Of a DNA stretch of 28,033 bases, positions 15,256-22,524 are shown piece by piece (within the stretch, counting starts at the first letter, position 1; every line of letters begins with the position of its first letter). A program made the translations under genes and the position numbers. This DNA comes from SURF-43 sp964628985 (GTDB taxonomy: Bacteria > Chloroflexota > Dehalococcoidia > UBA2979), in contig CAZVNJ010000028.1 of NCBI GenBank assembly GCA_964628985.1, positions 1 to 28,033 of the forward strand, read 5' to 3'. The notes under the pieces are model-generated. The model was not told the origin of the DNA. It ran no database searches and saw only the letters and a list, made by a program, of their open reading frames with translations.

Positions 15256-16029
15256 CTACGTCCCAGCGGACGCCCGGTGCCGCCCTTCCACGAATGCTCG
15301 CCAGGTGAGGCGCCCCTCGCGGTGGTCCGGCGTAATCAGGGCGTCGCGTGCGATGGGCGAGGGATCACCTGCCCGCAGTGGCGGCCCCAGGCGTCCCGTC
15401 ACCTCCGAGAACGTCGCCACAAGCTCGACGGCCTCGAACACCTCAGGGCCACCCATCTCCACGATGCCCTCTGCGGGCGGCCGGGTCAGGAGGTCAACGA
15501 CGAAGTCAGCGACATCCACGCAAGCCACGGGTTGGTAGCGCGTCCCCTCGGCAAGGAAGCCGGTGGCCGGTGGCCGGTCGAGGACGTCCCAGATCAACTC
15601 GTGGAACTGGGTGGTACGCAGCGCCGTCCAGGGAAGACCGCACCGCGCCAGCAGCGCCTCTACCTCGACCTTCGCCCGGTAGAGCGGATAGGTGGACTTC
15701 TCCACTCCCACGATGGAGAGGTAGAGCAGATGCGGCCGGCCGGCGGCGCGCGCCGCGTCAACCAGTGCGCTGGTTCCGGCGAGGTCCACGCCTTCGATCT
15801 GCCCGTCGCCCGCGCCGGATGCGAGGTGGATAACGTGCTCGACGCCGGCCAGTGCGCCCTCCGGGAGCGGCGGCGTGCCGAGGTCGCCACGTACCGCCTC
15901 GACGCCCGCGGGGAGCGCGGCGTCCGGGCGGCGGACGAGCGCACGCACCTCGTGCCCGGCGGCGACGAGCCGGGGGAGGAGGGCGCGCCCGAGGCGACCG
16001 GTACCGCCAGTGACAAGAATGGTGGACAT
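15256..16029 (-). CDS. atypical SDR / NmrA-like NAD(P)-binding protein
   Basis: The protein has 257 residues starting directly at a Rossmann strand: ILVTGGTGRLGR (4-15) is the NAD(P) motif of extended/atypical SDRs, followed by ALVRRP (30-35) and RGDL (47-50). HVIHLAS (65-71) and LYLSIVGVEKS (102-112) match the NmrA/complex-I NDUFA9-like subgroup. There is no complete YxxxK active site: the region after LSIVGVEKS reads TYPLYRAKVEVE, where Tyr and Lys are near but spaced as in atypical members. It may be a sensor or a reductase of unknown substrate. It follows the quinone oxidoreductase by 14 bases in the same direction, so they likely share an mRNA. Confidence 0.83.
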   Translation of the reverse strand: MSTILVTGGTGRLGRALLPRLVAAGHEVRALVRRPDAALPAGVEAVRGDLGTPPLPEGALAGVEHVIHLASGAGDGQIEGVDLAGTSALVDAARAAGRPHLLYLSIVGVEKSTYPLYRAKVEVEALLARCGLPWTALRTTQFHELIWDVLDRPPATGFLAEGTRYQPVACVDVADFVVDLLTRPPAEGIVEMGGPEVFEAVELVATFSEVTGRLGPPLRAGDPSPIARDALITPDHREGRLTWRAFVEGRHRASAGT

Positions 16030-16043
16030 CGGTGGGCCCCTGA

Positions 16044-17033
16044 TCAGTCCTCGATCGTCAGCACGATCTTGCCGAAGTTCGCGTTCGACTCCATCAACTT
16101 GTGTGCCTCGCCGGTCTGTTCGAGCGGGAATGTCACGTCCACGACGGGGACCAGCGTCTCGTTCGCGAAAAGCGGCAGCACGCGGTTGATGAAGGCCTGC
16201 ACGAGCGTCGCCTTCTCCTCGAGCGGCCGGGCGCGGAGGAGGGTGCCACGCACGCTTGCCCGCTTCTGCGAGAGCGCGCCGATGTTCATCTTCTCGACCA
16301 CGCCGCCGCCCATCGAGCCGACGATCACCATGCGCCCCTTAAGGGCGAGGGAGGCGATGTTCCGATCCCAGTAGGGCGCCCCAATCACGTCGAGGATGAC
16401 GTCTACACCGCGCCCAGACGTGCGCTCCCTGACCACTTCAGCGAAGTCATCCGTGTGGTATTCGATGCCGACGTCGAGGCCGAGCGCCGCCGCCTTCTCC
16501 AGTTTCTCCTGCGAGCCAGCGGTACCGAACACGCGGCAGCCCTGCGCGGAGGCGAGTTGGATTGCGGCGGTACCGACGCCGGAGCCTGCGGCGTGGATGA
16601 GTACGGACTCGCCCATCTTCAGGTCGCACTGGAGGAACATCGCGTCATAGGCCGTGAGGAAGACCTCGGGGATGCTCGCGGCTTGCTCGAACGTGAGGTT
16701 CGCCGGCACCGGCATCAGCATCCGCTCGTGGACGGCGATGCGGGAGGCGTATCCCATGCCCCCGAGGAGGGCCATGACGCGGTCGCCCGGCTTCCAGCCG
16801 ACCACGCGCTCGCCGACCTCCGCGACCACGCCGGCCATCTCCAGGCCCGGGATGTCATTGCGAGTGCCGGGAGGGCCGTTGTAGCGGCCCCGGCGCTGGA
16901 GCAGGTCGGCGCGGTTGAGGGCGCTGGCCTTCACAGCGACCAGCACCTCTTCGGGCCCGATCACCGGGTCCGGCAGTTCCTGCACCTCGAACGCGTCCAC
17001 CGAATCCGGCCGCACCACGACTGCTGCGCGCAT
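16044..17033 (-). CDS. NAD(P)H:quinone oxidoreductase (zinc-independent MDR, PIG3/QOR type)
   Basis: The protein has 329 residues, the usual QOR length. The ATG at 17033 has GGGGGAG five bases upstream. The MDR layout is complete: a GroES-like N-terminal domain (ALNRADLLQRRGRYNGPPG at 38-56; GLEMAGVV at 63-70) and a Rossmann domain with HAAGSGVGTAAIQLA (147-161) and GVDVILDVIG further on. The zinc-ligand Cys/His residues of alcohol dehydrogenases are absent, as in PIG3-like quinone reductases. It should reduce quinones or enones with NADPH in the cytoplasm. It is the first gene of a leftward pair with the atypical SDR and diverges from the release-factor-like gene across a 127-base spacer. 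Confidence 0.9.
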   Translation of the reverse strand: MRAAVVVRPDSVDAFEVQELPDPVIGPEEVLVAVKASALNRADLLQRRGRYNGPPGTRNDIPGLEMAGVVAEVGERVVGWKPGDRVMALLGGMGYASRIAVHERMLMPVPANLTFEQAASIPEVFLTAYDAMFLQCDLKMGESVLIHAAGSGVGTAAIQLASAQGCRVFGTAGSQEKLEKAAALGLDVGIEYHTDDFAEVVRERTSGRGVDVILDVIGAPYWDRNIASLALKGRMVIVGSMGGGVVEKMNIGALSQKRASVRGTLLRARPLEEKATLVQAFINRVLPLFANETLVPVVDVTFPLEQTGEAHKLMESNANFGKIVLTIED

Positions 17034-17160
17034 CGCACTCCCCCGTCACTCGAGGGCGATGCTACCGCGCCATCTCCGGAAGCGAGAGGCAGCCCCAGTT
17101 AGAGGGTTGATGCGGCTGCAACGCCCAACCCGATAGGTTCAGGTGGCACCCGGAGGCCGC

Positions 17161-18315
17161 ATGAACCAGACGACGATCCCCGCGCTTGGCGCGCTGATCC
17201 AGACGCTGCTGAAGCACGAGGGGGAGCGCCCCTGGCTCACTGCGACGCTTGACCTGACCCCGGACAGCGCGGGGCAGCCGCCGATCCTGAAGGTGCTGGG
17301 CGGAGCGGTCCGCCAGGCGATCGAGCAGGTGGGCGCCGACCGATTGGAGCGAGGAGACACGGAGCGACTTGAGGAGGAGGGCCGCGCGCTTGAAGAGGCG
17401 GCCGTAGATGCCTCGGCGCGTGGCGCCCTCGGCCTCGCCTACGCGGCGGAACTTGACGGGGCGCTGCATGTCGTGGAACTGGACGCGCCCCTCCGGAGCA
17501 GCGTGTCCGCAGGGCACCCACGCCTGTTTGAACTGGTCCGCGCGGCCTACCTCGCGCGGCCGGTCGTCCTCGTGACCACTGACATCCACACGATGGACGT
17601 GGTCCGAGTCCAATACGGCTCGGCCAGTGAAGAGGCGAGCGTCGACTGGCCAGCGCACTACCTCACCAAGCGGAAGCAGCGGACCGACCGGGACGCGCAG
17701 GGTGGAAGCGGAGCCCCAGGAGCCTCGGCGGGCTCGCAGAGCCCCGGGCACTCGTACGCATCGGATGAGCGCAGTGTCGAGGAACACCGCAACCTCTTCG
17801 CGAACGAGGCGGCCGACCACCTCGCCAAGTTCGTGCGGCCGGGCGACCTACTCGTCGTCGAGGGGGTGGATGAGGCGCGCTCGCAACTCCTGAACCGTCT
17901 GCCGGCAGATCTCGCGGCCGAGGCCCGGCAGCGCAGCGCGCCCGTCGTGGGCGAGGCAGAACGCGACCGCTTCGCCGAGTTGCGGGCGCTCGCGGTCGCC
18001 GAGCAGTTAGAAGCGGCGACACAGGAGACCGAGCGCTGGTTCAGCGGCGAGCACGGCGAACTCGCAATCGCTGGGCCCGAGGCCGTGCGGTCGCACTCCG
18101 AGCAGGGGCGCGTAGGGACGCTCATCGTCCACGAGGAGGCGACCGGCCACTGGGGCGACTCGACGGATGCGCGCTACAGGGAGTCAGCAGTGGACGAGGA
18201 CGCGGTCGAGGCTGCGCTGAAGGCAGCGCTGGCGCAGGGCGCAACGGTCATGTTTTCGGATGATGTCCGGCTGATCGAGGAGCACGGCGGCATGGTGGCG
18301 GTCGCGCGCTACTAG
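17161..18315 (+). CDS. Vms1/eRF1-related release-factor-like protein (baeRF/VLRF1 type)
   Basis: The protein has 384 residues from the ATG at 17161 (GGAGG four bases upstream). The order fits bacterial members of the archaeo-eukaryotic release-factor superfamily: an N-terminal domain opening with LTATLDLTP (26-34); LVRAAYLARPVVLVTTDIHTMDV (125-147); a basic loop; RNLFANEAADHLAKFVRPGDLLVVEG (210-235); a long helix; and a C-terminal L7Ae-like domain ending in VMFSDDVRLIEEHGGMVAVARY (363-384). The loop (about 170-205) is rich in Lys/Arg, Gly and Ser and contains Gly-Ser-Gln (191-193), recalling the GGQ of eRF1 and the GSQ of Vms1, which frees peptides from stalled ribosomes. I infer a tRNA/peptidyl-tRNA or ribosome-rescue role. 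Cytoplasmic, monocistronic, convergent with the next gene. Confidence 0.75.
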   Translation: MNQTTIPALGALIQTLLKHEGERPWLTATLDLTPDSAGQPPILKVLGGAVRQAIEQVGADRLERGDTERLEEEGRALEEAAVDASARGALGLAYAAELDGALHVVELDAPLRSSVSAGHPRLFELVRAAYLARPVVLVTTDIHTMDVVRVQYGSASEEASVDWPAHYLTKRKQRTDRDAQGGSGAPGASAGSQSPGHSYASDERSVEEHRNLFANEAADHLAKFVRPGDLLVVEGVDEARSQLLNRLPADLAAEARQRSAPVVGEAERDRFAELRALAVAEQLEAATQETERWFSGEHGELAIAGPEAVRSHSEQGRVGTLIVHEEATGHWGDSTDARYRESAVDEDAVEAALKAALAQGATVMFSDDVRLIEEHGGMVAVARY

Positions 18316-18328
18316 CGGCCCGCCGCTA
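18313..18328. terminator. shared hairpin spanning the two convergent stop codons
   Basis: TAGCGG (18313-18318), CCCG, CCGCTA (18323-18328). The outer TAG of each arm is the stop codon of the gene on that strand, so the hairpin runs exactly from stop to stop. There is no T-run on either side. It may be a bidirectional 3' end. Confidence 0.4.
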
Positions 18329-19060
18329 CTGCCTGCACGCTGCGATGAACGCCTCGAACAGCGCCATCGAGGCGGGACGGAACGCCGGATCATCGAGCAT
18401 CTCGGGACGCTCGGGATGCCACTGCACTCCCAGGGCGAACGGATGGTCCGGTGCCTCAATCGCTTCGAGGATGACGAGCCCGTCGGCCTCGGTGCGCCCG
18501 GCTTCGACGAGGCCCGGGGCGAGCCGCTCCGGCGTCACCGCCTGGTGGTGACGTGAGTTCACGTGCAGCGCACTGCCGCCGGTGATGCGCGCCAGGAGAG
18601 ACCCCGGGGTCACCTCCACGGGGTGCCAGCCCGATTCGTCGGTGCCGGCGGGCCCGTGGTGAGGCGCGCGCGGCTCGATGTGCTGGAGCAGCGAGCCCCC
18701 GCACGCCACGTTCATCACCTGCGCACCGCGGCAGATCGCCAGGAGGGGACGTCCCTCATCGAGCGCCAACCGGGTCAACGCGATCTCGGCGGCGTCACGC
18801 GCGGGCACCGTCTTCTCAAGTCTGGGGTGCGGGGGCTGGCTGTAGAACGACGGGTCGACGTCGACGCCGCCAATCGTGACGAGCCCGTCGTGCGGGGGGA
18901 TGGTGGCAGGCTGGTACCGCCCGTAGAAGAGTGGGATCGCTTCTCCACCCGCCACCTCTACCGCGTGACCGAACGCAGCGGAGTAGGCGTCCCAGCGGCC
19001 GTCGATGACGTCCTTCGCCACGGTGACGAGGATGCGCGGCCGGGAGGCTTGGGAGGTCAT
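18326..19060 (-). CDS. gamma-glutamyl-gamma-aminobutyrate hydrolase family protein (peptidase C26, PuuD-like)
   Basis: The protein has 244 residues from the ATG at 19060 with AGGA seven bases upstream. Class I glutamine-amidotransferase fold with the full triad: nucleophile Cys110 in LLAICRGAQVMN (107-117), His215 and Glu217 in GVQWHPE (211-217). GLVTIGGVDVDPSFY (59-73) and VNSRHHQAV (167-175) are typical of PuuD-type peptidases that hydrolyse gamma-glutamyl bonds, as in putrescine breakdown. No puuABC genes are near, so the natural substrate may differ. It is the last leftward gene before the convergent release-factor-like gene and follows the transglutaminase pair by 31 bases. Confidence 0.9.
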   Translation of the reverse strand: MTSQASRPRILVTVAKDVIDGRWDAYSAAFGHAVEVAGGEAIPLFYGRYQPATIPPHDGLVTIGGVDVDPSFYSQPPHPRLEKTVPARDAAEIALTRLALDEGRPLLAICRGAQVMNVACGGSLLQHIEPRAPHHGPAGTDESGWHPVEVTPGSLLARITGGSALHVNSRHHQAVTPERLAPGLVEAGRTEADGLVILEAIEAPDHPFALGVQWHPERPEMLDDPAFRPASMALFEAFIAACRQ

Positions 19061-19091
19061 GTGAGCATCCTACGGGAATGTATCGGGGCCC

Positions 19092-19997
19092 CTAGTCGAG
19101 GTGGGTGACCTCGATGACGCGGACTTCCTTGAAGCCGGTGAGTTGGCCACCGTGGCCAGCGCGGTAACTCCCGGATGTCGGTGCAACATCGCCATAGTCG
19201 CGGCCGACGGCGACGGTGAGGTAGGTCATGTCGGCGCGCCTCCCGTGCGTCGGGTCGAGCGCGTAGCCGTGCACCCAGCCAGAACCGTCCGAGGCCGGCA
19301 CGAGGACCTCCACCCAGGCATGTGTGCCTCCGACACCGAGCAGATGGCCGGACACGTACAACGTCGGCAGGCCGAGAGCCCGGCAGATCGCGATCATCAG
19401 GTGCGCGTAGTCCTGGCAGACGCCCTGCCTCGTGGTCAGCGCATCCGCCGCGGTCGTCCGGATACCGGTCACTTCCGGCACGTACTGCATCGTCGCGTGC
19501 ACCCAGGCATTGACCTGCTCGGCCAGTTCGAGGCCCTGCGCCCCCCCGGCCGCCAGTTCGGCAGCCACGCGCTCGATCTGGGCGTCCGGGGTTGTGCGCA
19601 GGGTTGGCGTGAGGAATCGGGGGTCCTGCAGCCACTCGGCGGGCAAGATGCGTGGCCCCGGCGGGCCGGTCCGGTCGAGTGTGATCCACGCCTCGAACGC
19701 CACGGCGCGCTCGACGTAAGGGATGCGCACGTTGACCACGGTATTGGTGAGCGAGTCGAAACTGGTGATGACCTCACCGGGCTCGGAGACCTCGAGGCTG
19801 TAGACGCTGCGGCTCTGGTCTCCAAATACCGCAGGAGGGATCACCATCAACTGGTGGCGGAGATCCTGGATGCTCGCGGGATACTCGTACTGGAATCGCT
19901 GGTGCACCAGGTACGTGGCCCGGTGGACCCGCTGCCAGTCGATCCCGGCAGGGTCGATCGAGGCGGGGTGTTGGGACGGGTGCAGTACATGTTCCAT
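19092..19997 (-). CDS. transglutaminase-like protein with complete Cys-His-Asp triad
   Basis: The protein has 301 residues. The ATG at 19997 starts two bases after the previous gene's stop. N-terminal region (about 25-110) is the bacterial transglutaminase N-domain: YLVHQRFQYEYPASIQDLRHQL fits its beta-sandwich start, and DSLTNTVVNVRIP (81-93) fits its F-D-x-W/FGN turn. The C-terminal domain has Cys194 (GVCQDYAHLM), His226 (THAWVEV) and Asp248 (LDPTHGR). It has no signal peptide, so a cytoplasmic protease- or amidase-like activity is likely. Family members often sit beside circularly permuted ATP-grasp and Alpha-E proteins; here the partner is a second transglutaminase-like gene instead. Substrate unknown. 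Confidence 0.88.
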   Translation of the reverse strand: MEHVLHPSQHPASIDPAGIDWQRVHRATYLVHQRFQYEYPASIQDLRHQLMVIPPAVFGDQSRSVYSLEVSEPGEVITSFDSLTNTVVNVRIPYVERAVAFEAWITLDRTGPPGPRILPAEWLQDPRFLTPTLRTTPDAQIERVAAELAAGGAQGLELAEQVNAWVHATMQYVPEVTGIRTTAADALTTRQGVCQDYAHLMIAICRALGLPTLYVSGHLLGVGGTHAWVEVLVPASDGSGWVHGYALDPTHGRRADMTYLTVAVGRDYGDVAPTSGSYRAGHGGQLTGFKEVRVIEVTHLD

Positions 19998-19999
19998 CG

Positions 20000-20833
20000 T
20001 TAGCGCCTCATCCGTTCCGCCTCGGACGGATCCACTTCGTCGGTCCAGACCTTGAAGCTGGTCAGGAGGGCACGTCCAAACGAGTGGCTCAGCGGCACGT
20101 CCGCCGCATCGCGCCCGCGCGCGATCAGCACGCGCCCGATCCGCGGCACACCGTTGCGTGGGTCGAACGTGTACCAGTGGCCGTCCAGGTAGGCCTCGAA
20201 CCAGGCGGCAAAGTCACCTGCGCCCCACGGCGGTTCGGTGCCCATGTCGCCGAGATACCCGGTGCAGTACCGCGCGGGGATGTTCATGGCGCGGCAAAGC
20301 GCGATCGCCAGGTGGGTGTAGTCGCGACAGACACCGACGCGCTCGTTGTACGCCTCCGATGCCGTCCGGGTCGCTCGTGCCTGGTTGTAGTCGAAGGCGA
20401 TCCGATCGTGGACGAAGTCGCTGATCGCCTGGACGCGCGGCCAGCCTTCGGGTGTGCTCCCGAAGAGGTCCCATGCCGTCTGGGAGAGCAAGTCCGTCTC
20501 GCAGTAGCGGCTCCCCAGGAGGAACAGCAGCGTGTCACCGGGCAGGTCCTCGACGGGATGCTGCCGTGCATGGGGGGCGACCGCGTCGGGCAGGCCGGAG
20601 TCCCGCACGAGGGCGTCCGTGGTCAACCTGATCTCGCCGGCAGGCGCCACGATCCTCGAACACCAGTTGCCGAAGGAGTCGCGGTAGGCGTCGACGGGGA
20701 CAGACGGGTCGGTGACGAGATGGTCCGGGACGACGATGTCAGAGGCGCGGCTGTAATGGACGCTCAGGAGCAGCACCATCGGGGTGGGCTGTGGGCAGTC
20801 ATAGACGAATTCGTAGCCGACTCGGAGTAACAC
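20000..20833 (-). CDS. transglutaminase-like protein lacking the catalytic His
   Basis: The protein has 277 residues from a GTG at 20833 (CGAGG four bases upstream). Upstream in-frame residues are poor in family character; the true domain begins at RVGYEFVYDCPQPTPM (4-19), a strong subgroup mark. Cys169 (GVCRDYTHLA) and Asp224 (TFDPRNG) are present. The strand that should carry the His reads DFAAWFEAYL (207-216), with Ala209 in its place, so the triad is broken. The gene is immediately upstream of the complete transglutaminase-like gene (two-base gap) and they probably work as a pair, one possibly regulating or pairing with the other. A pseudo-enzyme or an altered nucleophile mechanism are both possible. 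Confidence 0.85.
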   Translation of the reverse strand: MLLRVGYEFVYDCPQPTPMVLLLSVHYSRASDIVVPDHLVTDPSVPVDAYRDSFGNWCSRIVAPAGEIRLTTDALVRDSGLPDAVAPHARQHPVEDLPGDTLLFLLGSRYCETDLLSQTAWDLFGSTPEGWPRVQAISDFVHDRIAFDYNQARATRTASEAYNERVGVCRDYTHLAIALCRAMNIPARYCTGYLGDMGTEPPWGAGDFAAWFEAYLDGHWYTFDPRNGVPRIGRVLIARGRDAADVPLSHSFGRALLTSFKVWTDEVDPSEAERMRR

Positions 20834-20869
20834 GGGGCCTCGTTCACTTGCGCGAGCACAGCCCGACGA

Positions 20870-20885
20870 GTGATCGAACGTGATC
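20870..20885. repeat. GTGATC direct repeat, possible operator
   Basis: GTGATC (20870-20875), GAAC, GTGATC (20880-20885), ten bases apart, upstream of the transglutaminase pair. GGATCAC, containing the inverted copy, lies about 40 bases further right. The spacing of one helical turn is what a regulator pair would use, but the repeat is short. Confidence 0.25.
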
Positions 20886-20934
20886 TGGTTGTGGGGGCGA
20901 GTTCCATTCTCGCACACCTGGCCGGATCACCCCG

Positions 20935-21261
20935 CTATCGCTTGCGCGGGCCTCCGCGCGGACGCCGCTGCTGCCGGCGCCGGGCCACATGGCTGGGCCG
21001 GTCCGTGCGGGCCTCGGGGGTGGCGGGCCCGCGTTCCGGAGCGGGTGGAGGCTTGGGCCCGAAGCGTGAGAGCACCATCCGGGTGAGCCGGTCGCTGAGC
21101 CGCATCGTCATGAACAGCACCGCGAAGGCCACGAGGCCCGTCAGCCACAACTCCGTCTGCGAGATCCCCTCCTCGCGCGAGGAGAAGTAGCCGATGACCA
21201 CCGCACCGGCGGCGGCGAAGGTGAAGGTGGTCGTCCAGGACTGGGGCTTATTCGATCTCAT
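20935..21261 (-). CDS. small two-TM membrane protein with Arg-rich tail
   Basis: The protein has 108 residues from the ATG at 21261, chosen because AGGA lies eight bases upstream; an ATG at 21270 is possible. Two membrane spans are visible: about 11-27 (TTFTFAAAGAVVIGYF) and 38-54 (LWLTGLVAFAVLFMTM). Short linker with Arg/Glu/Gly. The C-terminal third (70-108) is Pro- then Arg-rich (RRRQQRRPRGGPRKR region), so it probably faces the cytoplasm and may bind nucleic acid or acidic lipid/protein. No family recognised. It sits between transglutaminase-like genes in the same direction with 61 and 101 base gaps. Confidence 0.7.
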   Translation of the reverse strand: MRSNKPQSWTTTFTFAAAGAVVIGYFSSREEGISQTELWLTGLVAFAVLFMTMRLSDRLTRMVLSRFGPKPPPAPERGPATPEARTDRPSHVARRRQQRRPRGGPRKR

Positions 21262-21322
21262 GCCGCGCATCCTACGGGACGCGCACGCGGAGGTCATCGG
21301 TCGGCGCGAGGGCGCGATGGCC

Positions 21323-21940
21323 TCACCCCGCCAGGCGTTCCCCGAGCCATGCCGACAGTCGCTCGATGAACGCGTCCCGGCGCGCTGCCTGGTCGTCCAC
21401 GAAGGCCTCGATCAGCCGCTCCTTCACGTCCTGCGGGTCATCCTCTTCGTCGACGTGAATGATCTCCTCGACGTCCGCAGCGATCCGATGGTCATCGCCG
21501 TGCCGGAACCCCTCGTTCACCGGCATGCCGAGGGCCTTCGCTCCGGCGGGCCAGGTGACGTCGACGGTGAACCACTCGTCTCGGAAGGCGTCGAGCTGGA
21601 CGCGCAGGAAGGTGTGCACGTCTGGCACGGGCTCGCGAGCCGCCTCCGCGAGCAGGTCCGGCGGGAGCCATGGGCTGTTCTCCGGGGTGAAGTGATGCGT
21701 CGCATGGATGACGATCACGCTGGCGCCCAGTTCGCGCAGCACCTGGGCAAGCAGGTAGTGCTTCCCGGAGCAGGTGCCCCGCCACTCCTCTATCACCGTT
21801 TCCGGGCGCCGATCCGAGGCGCGCTGGTACGGCAGGTCTCGCACGATGCGGACCGCCTCGGGGACGCTGAGGCTTGCCGAGGGGTCGAGGAGGCCTCGCT
21901 GGATGGCGGCGGCACGGAGTTGAGAGGCGAGGCCGGGCAT
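21323..21940 (-). CDS. divergent transglutaminase-like cysteine peptidase fold protein
   Basis: The protein has 205 residues from the ATG at 21940. A transglutaminase/NAT-like order of catalytic residues is visible: Cys57 (RGTCSGKHYLLAQVLRELG, 54-72), His109 (PDVHTFLRV, 106-114) and Asp127 (FTVDVTWP, 124-131). It has no N-terminal beta domain and no signal peptide. The tail after about 155 is Asp/Glu-rich with two helices. Fold assignment comes from the Cys-His-Asp spacing; function unknown, with an amidase, arylamine acetyltransferase-like or protease activity possible. It overlaps nothing but is two bases from the DinB gene upstream, so the two are co-transcribed. Confidence 0.68.
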   Translation of the reverse strand: MPGLASQLRAAAIQRGLLDPSASLSVPEAVRIVRDLPYQRASDRRPETVIEEWRGTCSGKHYLLAQVLRELGASVIVIHATHHFTPENSPWLPPDLLAEAAREPVPDVHTFLRVQLDAFRDEWFTVDVTWPAGAKALGMPVNEGFRHGDDHRIAADVEEIIHVDEEDDPQDVKERLIEAFVDDQAARRDAFIERLSAWLGERLAG

Positions 21941-21942
21941 CG

Positions 21943-22446
21943 CTAGAACACCCCGAATACGCCGCGGCCGGCGTTTGGCACACGCGCGAGCGTGCGGGCG
22001 ATCTGCTCAATGTGCGTCAGGTCGTGGTAGGCGATGTGGTTCAGCATCTCGGCGAGCGTGAAGGATCCGGCCACAGAGTGTTGCGCCGTACGGGCGAGGT
22101 CTTCTTCCCGGATAGACCAGATCGTCTTCTCGAACTCGCCGCGCCGATGGGAGAACTCATCCAGGAGCCACTCGAACGGCCGCGCGCGGTAGCCGGAGGC
22201 TTCGAGGCCGGCTGCCTCGTCCTCGTCCATGATCAGGGGGTGGGACTCGTCCAGGATGCGCCTGATCCGCCCCGCCTGGGTGTCCCAGCGGTCGAGCAGG
22301 TGGGCGACGATGTCGCGTGCCGACCAGTCGCCATCCTCGTGTGCATCTTTCATGGGCTGCGGCAGCGCGTCCGTAAGAGCGCGGAGAGCGTTCGGGGCCA
22401 CCGTGATGACCTCGAGTGTGCCTGGCTCGAGGGTAGTCAAGATCAT
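21943..22446 (-). CDS. DinB-family four-helix-bundle metalloprotein
   Basis: The protein has 167 residues from the ATG at 22446, with GGAGG about five bases upstream (GGAGGAGCGC). DinB/YfiT-like pattern: a first helix with WSARDIVAHLLDR (41-53; His49) and the late helix with HIAYHDLTHIEQI (137-149; His141 and His145). The three His residues form the Ni/Zn/Fe site of the family. Family members include bacillithiol- and mycothiol-dependent transferases and damage-inducible proteins; the substrate here is open. It is co-transcribed with the transglutaminase-like gene two bases downstream. No LexA-type operator seen upstream. Confidence 0.88.
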   Translation of the reverse strand: MILTTLEPGTLEVITVAPNALRALTDALPQPMKDAHEDGDWSARDIVAHLLDRWDTQAGRIRRILDESHPLIMDEDEAAGLEASGYRARPFEWLLDEFSHRRGEFEKTIWSIREEDLARTAQHSVAGSFTLAEMLNHIAYHDLTHIEQIARTLARVPNAGRGVFGVF

Positions 22447-22524
22447 GCGCTCCTCCGAAACACCCGGTCGGCCACACTCATGCGGACCCTCGCCCGGACG
22501 CGACGCGGTCCCGCCAGGGTCGCC

